Shown: positions 27,625 through 36,464, counted from the stretch's first letter. The stretch is DNA of 64,000 bases from Chloroflexota bacterium (GCA_012729765.1 JAAYCM010000074.1:62001-126000); one strand, 5' to 3'. A program made the numbers and translations. The notes: generated by a model from the sequence alone, not told the origin.

Positions 27625-29046
27625 CTAGCCGCGCGGCTCCATCGCGGTTGCCTGCTTGTGAGCTTCCAGCGCGGCCAGCATCTCCGCGACGTGGCTGAAC
27701 TTCAGGCACGGACGCCCGACTGCCTGCCCGCGCATCTGTTCCAACTGCTCGATGATCTGCCAGTCGGCGTAGGTGACGTAGTTCACCTGGCGCGCGCTCA
27801 GCAGGTCCTCAAGCGCCTGGCGATCGGGGCGAGCGGGATGGAGCACCTGCCCGCTGGCGGCATCGGCCAGCAGCAGACCGACCGTTTCCTGCGCGTCAGG
27901 CTTGTTCGTCCCGATAATGCCGGTCGGGCCGCGCTTGATCCACCCGGCGACATACTCGCCGGGAATTGGACGGCGCTCGGAATTGAGCACGCGGCCATGA
28001 TCGTTGGGGATCGTGCCGGTGCGCTGGTCGAAGGGCACATTGGGCAGCTCCACGCCATGATAGCCAATCGAGCGGAAGATCAACCCGACCGGAATCGTCT
28101 CGTACTGCTCGGTGGCGTGCGGGCGCAGGGTGCCATCGGCGCGGCGATACAACTCGTTCTTGACGATCTTCAGTGCCTCGACCCGATCGGTGCCGATGAT
28201 CTCGACCGGCGATACCAGGAAACGCATGATGATCTTCTTGGGCTTGCCCTGCGGCGGCAGGCTGGCGAACTGTGAGAGGATTTCGACATTGCGTGACGCG
28301 GTGCGGTCAGTGTTTTCGAGCAGGTAGGCGCGGCTGAGCGGGTCCAACTCGATCTCGTCCGGCGGGACGATAACCTCGGCCTCGGACAGCTCGCCTAGCT
28401 CCTTCAATTCTGGATTGGTGAACGACGCTTGCGCCGGGCCGCGCCGCCCCAGAACCACGATCTCCTTGATGCCGCTGTGCTTCAGGGCCTCGAGCGCGTG
28501 ATCGGCAATATCCGTCTCATACAGTTCCTCAGTGCTGCGCGCCAGAATCCGCACGACATCCATTGCCACGTTGCCGTTACCGATCACGGCGATACGCTCG
28601 TGGGAGAGGTCGAACCGGCGGTCGCAGAAATCGGGGTGGGCGTTGTACCAGCCGACAAACTCGGTGGCGGCGTGGTTGCCGGGCAGATTCTCGCCGGGAA
28701 TGCCCAGATGCCGGTCGGTCTGCGCACCGACGGCGTAGAGAATGGCGTGATAGTGCTGCACCAGGTCGGCGCGGGTCACGTCCCGGCCAAAGGTGACATT
28801 GCCATAGAAGCGGAAGTTGGGCCGGGTGGCGATGCGATCATACACCCGCGTGACCGACTTGATCTTGGCGTGATCGGGCGCGACGCCACCCCGCACCAGC
28901 CCGAAGGGGGTCGGCAGGCGCTCGAACATATCGATTTCGACGACGAGATCGGACTGTTTTTGCAGCGCTTCGGCGGCGTAGAAGGCGGATGGGCCGGAGC
29001 CGATGATTGCGACGCGCAGCGGCGTAGACTCTGTTCCGATGGGCAT
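27625..29046 (-). CDS. FprA/adrenodoxin-reductase-like ferredoxin-NADP+ reductase
   Basis: The 473-residue flavoprotein has an N-terminal FAD-binding VAIIGSGPSAFYAAEAL (12-28) and the family marker PTPFGLVRGGVAPDH. An NADP-binding AVIGNGNVAMDVVRIL follows near the middle, with the C-terminal GWIKRGPTGIIGTNK segment. This order is that of adrenodoxin reductase and mycobacterial FprA, which pass electrons between NADPH and ferredoxin. The last 65 residues form an extra helical tail. It lies 162 nt downstream of the sulfite-oxidase-like gene on the same strand, so a shared electron path is possible but unproven. Confidence 0.88.
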   Translation of the reverse strand: MPIGTESTPLRVAIIGSGPSAFYAAEALQKQSDLVVEIDMFERLPTPFGLVRGGVAPDHAKIKSVTRVYDRIATRPNFRFYGNVTFGRDVTRADLVQHYHAILYAVGAQTDRHLGIPGENLPGNHAATEFVGWYNAHPDFCDRRFDLSHERIAVIGNGNVAMDVVRILARSTEELYETDIADHALEALKHSGIKEIVVLGRRGPAQASFTNPELKELGELSEAEVIVPPDEIELDPLSRAYLLENTDRTASRNVEILSQFASLPPQGKPKKIIMRFLVSPVEIIGTDRVEALKIVKNELYRRADGTLRPHATEQYETIPVGLIFRSIGYHGVELPNVPFDQRTGTIPNDHGRVLNSERRPIPGEYVAGWIKRGPTGIIGTNKPDAQETVGLLLADAASGQVLHPARPDRQALEDLLSARQVNYVTYADWQIIEQLEQMRGQAVGRPCLKFSHVAEMLAALEAHKQATAMEPRG

Positions 29047-29208
29047 GTCACTCTCTCTTGGGCCTGGTGATAGCTGCTGATTGTCTCAGTAAGGTCTTGT
29101 GTGTTAGATGCAGGCAGGCACGCTAAAGACACCGCGTTGAGACGCCGCTGCCCACCCGATTTGAGTGAATCTTAGCAATTTCCCTGGCGCGCCCGCAACG
29201 AGGGGTGG

Positions 29209-29829
29209 CTAGAACATCCCGCGGCGCTGGTAGCGCTCTTCCTGCCAGGGGTCGCCGTCGTTGTGGTAGCCCGCCTGCTCCCAGAAGCCAGGCCGGTCTG
29301 TCGGGCTGAACTCCAGCCCGTGCAGCCACTTGGCGCTCTTCCAGAAATAGCGCTGGGGCACGAACGTCCGCACCGGGAAACCGTGCTCCGGGTCCAGATA
29401 GGCGCCGTTGTACTTCCACGCCAGCAGCACGTCGTCTGCGAGCATGACCTCAAGCGGCAGGTTGGTGGTGAAGCCGTGCGCGGCATGGGCGATGACGTAT
29501 TTCGCGGTGGGCTTCAGGCCGATCATTTGGACGAAATCGCGGAACAGCGGTCCTTCCCACACGGTGTCGAACTTGCTCCAGCCCGTCACACAGTGGATGT
29601 CGGTCTTGACCTGCACGGTTGGAAGTTGCTGGAATTCGTCCCAGGTCCAGCTTTTCTCGGCTTCGACTTCGCCGAACACGCGCAGGGTCCAGGTGGTGAG
29701 ATCGATCTTGGGCACCGAGCCGTAGTGCAGCACCGGGAACTTCTGGGTAAGGGACTGTCCTGGCGGGATACGTCCGGCGGCCTTCATACGTTCTTCTTCG
29801 TCGCGCCGGCTCAGGAAATCCTCTAGCAT
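29209..29829 (-). CDS. Cytoplasmic sulfite-oxidase-like molybdopterin oxidoreductase
   Basis: The 206-residue protein matches the single-domain molybdopterin-binding fold of the sulfite oxidase/YedY superfamily. DIHCVTGWSKFDTVWEGP (78-95) carries Cys80, the expected molybdenum ligand, and WKYNGAYLDPEHGFPVRTFVP is the typical C-terminal half. Unlike YedY/MsrP it has no Tat signal, so it should be cytoplasmic, and it has no heme domain. The start at 29829 follows GGAGACG. Its substrate is unknown. moeA and an FprA-like reductase are neighbours. Confidence 0.87.
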   Translation of the reverse strand: MLEDFLSRRDEEERMKAAGRIPPGQSLTQKFPVLHYGSVPKIDLTTWTLRVFGEVEAEKSWTWDEFQQLPTVQVKTDIHCVTGWSKFDTVWEGPLFRDFVQMIGLKPTAKYVIAHAAHGFTTNLPLEVMLADDVLLAWKYNGAYLDPEHGFPVRTFVPQRYFWKSAKWLHGLEFSPTDRPGFWEQAGYHNDGDPWQEERYQRRGMF

Positions 29830-30026
29830 AGTTTCGTCTCCGTTGTTGTGTCTCGACTGCGCATAGCATACCGCATTCGCGCGGCTGAGACACCCCATCG
29901 AGCAGCCTGCGCCCCCGATCTGGCATTTCGCCTAACTGATCGGGTTTACAAGAAGCGACGGTTCGGCGTACCATCAGTTCATATAGCAGTTTAGAGAAGA
30001 ATAGAGAGTAATCCACGGAGGATAAC

Positions 30027-30845
30027 ATGAAGCGTTGGATCACGATGGCCCTGGTGTTGATCTCAGGTGGGCTGGCAGCCGCCGTGTTGGGGCAGGCGCT
30101 CCTATCGCCGGTAGCGGAAGCCCGCCAGCCAGCACCTTCGCTTGAGGACTGGCAGGTGATCGATCTCACTCAACCGCTGACGCCGACAATCCCGATCTGG
30201 CCAGGCGACCCTGAGTTTGTGGTCGAGCCTTGGGCGTCATACGAGGCTGACGGCTATTTCATCAACCGGATCAGTATCGGCGAACACAGCGGAACGCATT
30301 GGGGCACGCCCAACACCTTCATCGAAGGCGCGCGCAGCGCCGAGATGATCCCGGCTGAGGAACTGGTCGTGCCGGCGGTCGTGATCGACATCCGCGACCA
30401 GGCAGCGCAGGACGCAGATTACCGCCTGACGGTGGACGATGTGACGGCCTGGGAAGCGGAGAATGGTGAGATTGCGGCGGGCAGTGTCATCATTCTGTTT
30501 ACCGGGTGGCAGGACCGCTGGAGCGATCCCGAAGCGTTTATCAATGAGGACGCCGGGGGCGTGCTGCACTGGCCGGGCTTCAGCGCCGAGGCTGCCGAGT
30601 TTCTAATCAACGAGCGCGGTGCGGTCGGGTTGGGAACGGATACGCACGGCGTCGATCCGGGCAACGACGAGGAATTCGGGGCGAGCTATGCGATGTATGC
30701 TGCCGACGGCATGATTCTCGAAGGGTTGGCCGGGCTGGACCAACTGCCGCCGCTCGGTACTACGCTGGTCGTCGGCGGCTGGCCAATCGCGGGCGGGTCG
30801 GGCAGCCCGGCGCGGGTGTTTGGTTTCCTGCCCCTGGCGGAATAG
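30027..30845 (+). CDS. Exported cyclase-family (kynurenine-formamidase-like) protein with altered metal motif
   Basis: The 272-residue protein begins with a signal peptide (residues 1-32, cleavage probably near VAEA). It then matches the cyclase/KynB family: DLTQPLTPTIPIWPGDPEF at 46-64 and IGEHSGTHWGTPNTF at 84-98. The family motif HxGTHxDxxxH coordinates the catalytic metal. Here the first two His are kept (87, 91), but the Asp is Gly93 and the last His is Thr97. A C-terminal LGTDTHGVDPG loop is present. It may be inactive or use a different site; substrate unknown. GGAGG precedes the ATG. Confidence 0.8.
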   Translation: MKRWITMALVLISGGLAAAVLGQALLSPVAEARQPAPSLEDWQVIDLTQPLTPTIPIWPGDPEFVVEPWASYEADGYFINRISIGEHSGTHWGTPNTFIEGARSAEMIPAEELVVPAVVIDIRDQAAQDADYRLTVDDVTAWEAENGEIAAGSVIILFTGWQDRWSDPEAFINEDAGGVLHWPGFSAEAAEFLINERGAVGLGTDTHGVDPGNDEEFGASYAMYAADGMILEGLAGLDQLPPLGTTLVVGGWPIAGGSGSPARVFGFLPLAE

Positions 30846-30849
30846 CAGC

Positions 30850-30886
30850 CATCGTGGGCGGCAGCCCTTCACCGCCGCCCACGATG
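30850..30886. terminator. Bidirectional 13-bp hairpin between cyclase gene and mutY
   Basis: CATCGTGGGCGGC (30850-30862) and GCCGCCCACGATG (30874-30886) are perfect complements around an 11-nt loop. They fill the 42-nt space between two convergent stop codons. No T-tract is present, but position and stability suggest a shared terminator. Confidence 0.6.
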
Positions 30887-30887
30887 C

Positions 30888-31997
30888 TCAGATCAGGTCC
30901 ATGCCGAGCTGGCCGCCATCGCGCAGCATGGCAATGATCTTGCGGTCGGTGACCGGGAAGGCGTAGGCGCTCAGCTCGTCGAGCGTGACCCACGCCCAGT
31001 CCGCGACGCCGAGCGTCTGCGGGGTGCCGCCGAGATAGTCGCACGCGAAGGCATAGAGCGTGATACGGAAATGCGTATAGCCGTGCCACACCACGCCGAT
31101 CTGCTCTCCGACCGCGATCTCCAGGTCCAGCTCCTCGCGGATCTCGCGGCGCAGGCACTCGCGCAGCGTCTCGCCCGGCTCGCGCTTGCCGCCGGGAAAC
31201 TCCCACAGCCCGCCGAGCAAGCCTTCGGGGCGGCGCTGCGCGATCAGAATCCGGCCATCGCTGCGCCGGATGACCGCCGCCGTGACGTCGAAGTGGGGCG
31301 TCTTAGCGCGCGGCGGCCTGACCGGGCGTTCTTCCTGCACGCCAAGCGCCCGCGCCGTGCAGTGCGCCGCGATTGGACAGTGAGGGCAGTCTGGCGATTT
31401 GGGTGTGCAGATCACGCGGCCCAGCTCCATCAGGCCCTCGTTCCACGCACCGGCCCGGCCAGGGGGCACCAGCGTCTCGGCCAGCGCCCACAGCGCGTTT
31501 TTGGTCGCGGTTTCGGTGACATCGTCCGCTACGTTGAACACACGCGCCAGGATGCGGATCACGTTGCCATCGAGCACGGGCGCATCGACGCCAAACGCGA
31601 GGCTGGCAATCGCCCCAGCGGTATAGCGCCCGATGCCCGGCAGCCGCCGCAGGTCCGCAACCGCCGCCGGAAAACGCCCGCCGTAGTCCGCCGCCACGAC
31701 CTGCGCGGCGCGGTGTAGATTGCGCGCCCGGCTGTAGTAGCCCAGCCCTTCCCACAGCTTGAGCACATCATCCAGCGGGGCCGCCGCCAGCGCTTCGACG
31801 GTCGGGAAGCGCGCCAGAAAACGCTCGTAATACGGGATCACGGTGGCGACCTGCGTCTGTTGGAGCATGATCTCCGAGAGCCAGATCGCATAGGGGGCCT
31901 GGGTGCGCCGCCAGGGCAGATCGGCCTTTTCGCGCTCGAACCACGCGATCAGGGCATCGTGCAGGGCGAGGACGTTCTTGGTTTCGAGTGGGTCCAT
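30888..31997 (-). CDS. mutY: A/G-specific adenine glycosylase with NUDIX domain
   Basis: MutY removes adenine mispaired with 8-oxoguanine. The 369-residue protein has the HhH-GPD domain with SEIMLQQTQV (catalytic Glu), LPGIGRYTAGAIASLAF and the catalytic Asp in VLDGNVIRIL. An intact [4Fe-4S] motif C-x6-C-x2-C-x5-C follows. The C-terminal 140 residues form the NUDIX-like 8-oxoG recognition domain, where GGKREPGE-REIREEL is unusually well preserved as a Nudix box. The ATG overlaps the stop of the upstream methyltransferase gene by 1 nt. Confidence 0.95.
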   Translation of the reverse strand: MDPLETKNVLALHDALIAWFEREKADLPWRRTQAPYAIWLSEIMLQQTQVATVIPYYERFLARFPTVEALAAAPLDDVLKLWEGLGYYSRARNLHRAAQVVAADYGGRFPAAVADLRRLPGIGRYTAGAIASLAFGVDAPVLDGNVIRILARVFNVADDVTETATKNALWALAETLVPPGRAGAWNEGLMELGRVICTPKSPDCPHCPIAAHCTARALGVQEERPVRPPRAKTPHFDVTAAVIRRSDGRILIAQRRPEGLLGGLWEFPGGKREPGETLRECLRREIREELDLEIAVGEQIGVVWHGYTHFRITLYAFACDYLGGTPQTLGVADWAWVTLDELSAYAFPVTDRKIIAMLRDGGQLGMDLI

Positions 31998-32707
31998 TAC
32001 ACAGTTTCCCGGCGCAAGAGGCTATAACGGTTCAGGTCGCCGCTGCGCCCATCGGCGCGATAGGATGCGATCTCAGTCAGGCCGGTGGCCCGGACCAGCG
32101 CAACATATTCGGCGTCGTCTACGTAGTGACAGTAACGGATCGCGCGCTCGCCGCGCCGCCAGTCGAGCAGGAAGTCGCCCGCTTCGGCCTGGAGATCATC
32201 CGGCCAGGGAACGATCCGCTCGCGGAAGCGCGGGTATTCGTAGAAGCGCCACGCCGAGAACGCCAGCAGTCCGTCGGGCCTGACGCGTTGCGCCAGATCG
32301 CGCAGCAGGGCGATGCGTTGGGTATAACCCGGTATGTGGTGCAGCACGCCGAACAGCGCGACCAGATCATACGGCGCGCCATCCGGCAGGGCTTCCCGCA
32401 GCAGATCGCGCGCTTCCAGCCGGGCATTGAGGCCGTGCAGCGCCGTGCGGGCACGTGCCAGTAGCTCCGGGCTGCTGTCGATCCCGGTATAGGTGACACG
32501 CTCCGCGCCGAGATGCTGCGCCAGGAACAGGCCAAAGCGCCCATTGCCGCAGCCAACATCCAGCACGCTGAGTGAGGCAGGCAGATGGGGCAGCAGCGCA
32601 TCCCAGCCCGGCCAGGGTCGCCCGCGCGACTCGTCGAAGCTGCCGGCGGTGATGCGGTAGAATTCCTGATTAATTTGATTCAGCCATTCAATTGTTCGCT
32701 CATTCAT
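31997..32707 (-). CDS. Trm9/ALKBH8-like SAM-dependent methyltransferase
   Basis: The 236-residue class I methyltransferase has the SAM motif VLDVGCGNG (48-56) and LFGVLHHIP (118-126). Outside that core it keeps features I recognise from eukaryotic Trm9/ALKBH8: an N-terminal SFDESRGRPWPGW (compare FSxTRxxPWP), the HH pair at 123-124 and the C-terminal ERAIRYCHYVDDAEY (compare RYYHLxxxGE). Trm9 methylates the carboxymethyl group at wobble uridine. It diverges from elp3, which makes that group's precursor, across only 44 nt. Wobble-uridine methylation is inference; other RNA or small-molecule substrates remain possible. It is coupled to mutY by TAATG. Confidence 0.75.
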   Translation of the reverse strand: MNERTIEWLNQINQEFYRITAGSFDESRGRPWPGWDALLPHLPASLSVLDVGCGNGRFGLFLAQHLGAERVTYTGIDSSPELLARARTALHGLNARLEARDLLREALPDGAPYDLVALFGVLHHIPGYTQRIALLRDLAQRVRPDGLLAFSAWRFYEYPRFRERIVPWPDDLQAEAGDFLLDWRRGERAIRYCHYVDDAEYVALVRATGLTEIASYRADGRSGDLNRYSLLRRETV

Positions 32708-32751
32708 GCTAACATCTTGGTGTGGGCCGCGTATTGTAACGCAGGGTAAGC

Positions 32752-34587
32752 ATGAGACATTCGCCAACTCTGAATCTGGATCAGTATCGGGAGCCGTTGA
32801 TCGCGATCTTACACGCTGTTGTGCGCGATCCCAACCTGTCGCGCCAGCAGTTGACCCGGCTGCTCAAGCAGCATCCGAAGGACGGGCGCGGCCTGTTCCG
32901 GCGGGATGAGCTGATCCGCGCCTATCGTGAGTTCGCCGGGACGGGCGATCTGCCGCCGTTTGATGCCGCCGTGCTCGAACGTCTGCGCATGAAGCCGGTA
33001 CGCACAATCTCCGGCGTGACCCCGGTCACAGTGCTGACCAAGCCTTTCCCGTGCCCCGGTGAATGCATCTTCTGCCCGAACGATGTGCGGATGCCCAAGA
33101 GCTATCTCTCCAATGAGCCGGGCGCGCAGCGAGCGGAGCAGAACAGCTTCGACCCCTATCTGCAAACCTACTCGCGGCTTTCGGCGCTGCGCAACACCGG
33201 CCACCCCACCGACAAGATCGAGATCATCATCCTGGGTGGGACATGGTCATTTTACCCGGAAACGTATCAAATCTGGTTTGTCAAACGCATTTTCGACGCG
33301 CTGCACGACTTCGGCGGCGGCATCGACCATACCGACGCGGTGCGCACGGCCCTGCGCGAAGCCTCGCAGCTTCACCCGGAGCGCAACCTGGCGCGGGTGA
33401 GCGTAGACGGGACGCGCCTGGACCGGAGCTATAATCAGGTTGTGCAGTCGATCTACCAGGACGAGATGCGGCGCTCACGCGAGCAGGCCCGCGCCATCGC
33501 GCGTGGAGAACGCCCGCGCGGCCTGACCGACGAGTATGCCACCTGGGACGAACTGGAAGCCGCTCACCGCCAGAACGAACAGGCGGCCTGCCGCTGTGTC
33601 GGGCTGGTGATCGAGACGCGCCCCGATCATATCAGCGTGGACGAGGTGATCCGCGTGCGGCGGCTGGGCGCGACCAAAGTGCAGATCGGGTTCCAAAGCC
33701 TGAGCGATGACGTGCTACGGCTCAACCGGCGCGGGCACGATGTCGCGGCGGCGCGGCGGGCGGTGCGGCTGCTGCGCCAGGCCGGGTTCAAGATTCACGG
33801 CCACTGGATGCCCAACCTCTACGGCTCGTCGGTGGCGGCGGATATCGCGGACTACCGGCGGCTGTTTGACGATCCCGACTTTCGCCCGGACGAGTTGAAA
33901 ATCTACCCGTGCTCGCTGATCGAGAGCGCAGAACTGATGCAGCGCTACCGGGATGGCTCGTGGCGGCCCTATTCGCATGACGAGTTAGTCGAAGTGCTGC
34001 TGGCGTGCTTCGAACACACGCCGGAATACTGCCGCCTGACGCGCGTCGTGCGCGATATTCCCGGCACGGATATCGTCGTGGGCGACCTGACCACCAACTT
34101 CCGGCAGATCGTCGAGCGCGAGCTTGAGGCTCGCGGCGGGCGCAGCGAGGATATCCGGTCGCGCGAGATTCGCGGGCAGCGGGTGGCATCTGAGGCGCTG
34201 CGCCTGGACGAGCAGTGGTACAGCACCGCGATCGGGGACGAGGTGTTTTTGCAGTATATCGCTGCCGACCGCCGGATCGCGGGCTTTCTGCGGCTGTCGC
34301 TTCCGCACGAAGCACCGATCCTGGACGAACTCAGCGGGGCGGCGATGGTGCGCGAAGTGCACGTCTACGGGCAGTCGCTCGCACTGGGCGAAGACTCGCC
34401 GGGCCGGGCGCAGCACAGCGGCCTGGGCACGCAGTTGATCGAGCGCGCCGTTGAGATCGCGGCGGCACAGGGGTATGCGCGGCTGGCGGTGATCTCGGCG
34501 GTTGGCACGCGGGCCTACTATCGCAAGCGCGGCTTTGAGGATGGCGCGCTGTACCAGGTTCGTCCGCTTGCGCCGCCACGGACATAA
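32752..34587 (+). CDS. elp3: Elp3-family tRNA uridine carboxymethylase (radical SAM plus acetyltransferase)
   Basis: The 611-residue protein has an N-terminal helical tRNA-binding region (1-90) and a radical-SAM cluster motif CPGECIFC (Cys101, 105, 108). The Elp3-specific SFDPYLQTYSRL and ILGGTWSFYPETY follow. The C-terminal GNAT/KAT domain has QHSGLGTQLIERA (about 554) and ISAVGTRAYYRKRGF. Elp3 uses acetyl-CoA and a radical mechanism to make cm5U at wobble uridine of tRNA; bacterial Elp3 works without the other Elongator subunits. All three cysteines and the KAT core are intact. It diverges from the Trm9-like gene. Confidence 0.93.
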   Translation: MRHSPTLNLDQYREPLIAILHAVVRDPNLSRQQLTRLLKQHPKDGRGLFRRDELIRAYREFAGTGDLPPFDAAVLERLRMKPVRTISGVTPVTVLTKPFPCPGECIFCPNDVRMPKSYLSNEPGAQRAEQNSFDPYLQTYSRLSALRNTGHPTDKIEIIILGGTWSFYPETYQIWFVKRIFDALHDFGGGIDHTDAVRTALREASQLHPERNLARVSVDGTRLDRSYNQVVQSIYQDEMRRSREQARAIARGERPRGLTDEYATWDELEAAHRQNEQAACRCVGLVIETRPDHISVDEVIRVRRLGATKVQIGFQSLSDDVLRLNRRGHDVAAARRAVRLLRQAGFKIHGHWMPNLYGSSVAADIADYRRLFDDPDFRPDELKIYPCSLIESAELMQRYRDGSWRPYSHDELVEVLLACFEHTPEYCRLTRVVRDIPGTDIVVGDLTTNFRQIVERELEARGGRSEDIRSREIRGQRVASEALRLDEQWYSTAIGDEVFLQYIAADRRIAGFLRLSLPHEAPILDELSGAAMVREVHVYGQSLALGEDSPGRAQHSGLGTQLIERAVEIAAAQGYARLAVISAVGTRAYYRKRGFEDGALYQVRPLAPPRT

Positions 34588-34648
34588 ATTACTATAGTGG
34601 GTAGCGGGGCCGGATCGGGTGCGCCGCTGAAGGACACAGGAAGGTAAC

Positions 34649-35593
34649 ATGCCGAAATCGCGTCAAGATTCGGACCAAGAGCAGGGACGCGGCTCACGCA
34701 CCGTGATCACGGTACGCCCAACCAGCCGGCGCGAAACACTGCGCCAGGTTGAGTCTGGCCTGGCGGCGAACGAGGCTGACTCTCGACCGGCAGACAAGCG
34801 CATCACACCGCCAACCGTCGCCGCACCATCCCCCACCGCACCGGCTCCCGTCGTCCGGCAGCGGCGCGGCTGTATGGGCACGGTGGCGCTGTTTGGTGGG
34901 CTGTCGCTGTTGGTGCTGACGCTGGCCCTGGCGATCATGATGCTCGCGTTCACCCAACAGATGACCAGCTTCTTTGACGATCCAGTCGATAAGGTGCTGG
35001 AGATGTTCGGGATCGATCGCGGTAACACTGAGGCGGAAGTCGTCGATACCCAGTTGATCCTGCTCGGCATCAAAGACATGGCGATGCTGGAAACCACGCG
35101 TGGCGACATCCTGATCGAGGAAACGGTCGTGCAGCCGAAGACATTTTTGCTCAAAGACGCGCGGCTGCGGGTGCAGTACCTGGGGCGCGTGACCGCCGGG
35201 ATCGACCTGTCACAGATCACTGAGGCGAACATCCTGGAGCAGACCGATGACCGGCTGGTGATCCAGCTTCCGCCTGCACAGATCACTGGCTGCTATCTGC
35301 AATATCACGACACTCTCGAAAACACCTGCGGCACCAATGTGTTGGGCATGGCCGATTGCAGCGCGACGTTCGAGCGGCTGAACGAGACGGCCTACGAACG
35401 CGGCATGCAAGACCTGCTGCGCACCGCCGAAGAACTGGCGATCCTCGACATCGCGTATGACAACGCCGAAACCGCGATCGCGGGTCTGCTGCGCGATCTC
35501 GGCTTCGAGACGATTGAGTTCCGGCACAGCGACCCGCTGCCGATCACGGCAGAAAGCTGCCGGGTGGGCACGCCGCAGACGATACCCGATTAG
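34649..35593 (+). CDS. DUF4230-family membrane-anchored protein
   Basis: The 314-residue protein has a disordered N-terminus (1-70) and one membrane helix (about 78-102). The external domain contains the DUF4230 features LETTRGDILIEE and DARLRVQYLGRVTAGIDLSQI (split here) and a PPAQITGCYL segment. It also has three Cys (in TGCYL, NTCGT and ADCSA) that may form disulfides. Family function is unknown. AGGAAGG precedes the ATG. Its stop codon overlaps that of the convergent lipM-like gene by 4 nt. Confidence 0.75.
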   Translation: MPKSRQDSDQEQGRGSRTVITVRPTSRRETLRQVESGLAANEADSRPADKRITPPTVAAPSPTAPAPVVRQRRGCMGTVALFGGLSLLVLTLALAIMMLAFTQQMTSFFDDPVDKVLEMFGIDRGNTEAEVVDTQLILLGIKDMAMLETTRGDILIEETVVQPKTFLLKDARLRVQYLGRVTAGIDLSQITEANILEQTDDRLVIQLPPAQITGCYLQYHDTLENTCGTNVLGMADCSATFERLNETAYERGMQDLLRTAEELAILDIAYDNAETAIAGLLRDLGFETIEFRHSDPLPITAESCRVGTPQTIPD

Positions 35594-36408
35594 AAACGCC
35601 CGTTCCAGTCTGGGGTGGCGTACTGCTCGGCCCGTAACTCGGCGGCGCGGGTCTGCTCTTCGGGAGTCAGCGCGCCGGGTTCCAGCACCAGATCGAACGT
35701 CTGGCGGAAGCTGTCGGCTATCGTTTCGGCGGCCTGCTCCCATGTGATCGCGCGGTCGAGCACGCTTTCGAGCGTGGCGGCCCGCTGCCGGACGCGCTCA
35801 CGGGTGTGCTGGCGCTGTTCGTCGCTCTCGAAGATGAGCGCCTCACAGATGCGCGAGATATCGCCCACCAGGGGCAGTGATCCGTGCTGGAGCACGCCGC
35901 CGAATTTGCGCACCTGGGCGCTGCCGACCAGCTTCCTGCCGTTCGCGGTCATCTCGTAGTGGCTGGGCACTTCGAAGCAGACCGGCCCTTTAGAGTCAGG
36001 ATTGGCGCGCGTCATCCGGTCCGCCTGGACACTCGCGCCAAACGTTTCAAGCCCGTTCATCAGCGCCTGGCTCAGGCGGCGGTAGCTTTCGACGATCCCG
36101 CCGGCGACCAGCGGATGATCGCCGGGCAGCGCGACGCTGTAGGTCAATTCGTCCGTATGCAGGATCGCGCGGCCCCCGGTCATCCGGCGCACGAGGTCCC
36201 GGCCCTGAGCGGTCAGGCGCGCGCAGTCGATATCTGCGAGCGGCTGGGTGTAGCCGAGCGACAGACAGGCAGGCTCCCACGCATAGAAGCGTAGGGTAGG
36301 GGACGCCCGGCCTGCCGCGACCGCTTCCAGAATGGCCTGATCGACGGCCATATTGGTCGCGCCATCGGCGGTGCCGGTGAGCAGCAAACGCCAGCTAGGC
36401 TGTGTCAT
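35590..36408 (-). CDS. LipM/LplA-like octanoyl- or lipoyl-protein transferase
   Basis: The 272-residue protein belongs to the biotin/lipoate ligase fold. It has RRMTGGRAILHTDELTYS (74-91) and GPVCFEVPSHYEMTANGRKLVGSAQ (split here at 142-154 and 155-165). Cys144 falls where octanoyltransferase LipM has its catalytic Cys, and Lys159 is the conserved acyl-AMP/acyl-chain lysine. LipM moves octanoate from ACP to GcvH-type proteins, while LplA activates free lipoate with ATP. The Cys favours LipM, and at 272 residues it lacks the LplA C-terminal domain. The ATG at 36408 has AGGAG 10 nt upstream; one at 36417 is too close to it. Confidence 0.82.
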   Translation of the reverse strand: MTQPSWRLLLTGTADGATNMAVDQAILEAVAAGRASPTLRFYAWEPACLSLGYTQPLADIDCARLTAQGRDLVRRMTGGRAILHTDELTYSVALPGDHPLVAGGIVESYRRLSQALMNGLETFGASVQADRMTRANPDSKGPVCFEVPSHYEMTANGRKLVGSAQVRKFGGVLQHGSLPLVGDISRICEALIFESDEQRQHTRERVRQRAATLESVLDRAITWEQAAETIADSFRQTFDLVLEPGALTPEEQTRAAELRAEQYATPDWNGRF

Positions 36409-36464
36409 AAAATTCATACTCCTGCAGTCGGAAAGCCGTTGCCGAACAGGCGGATTGTAGCACA

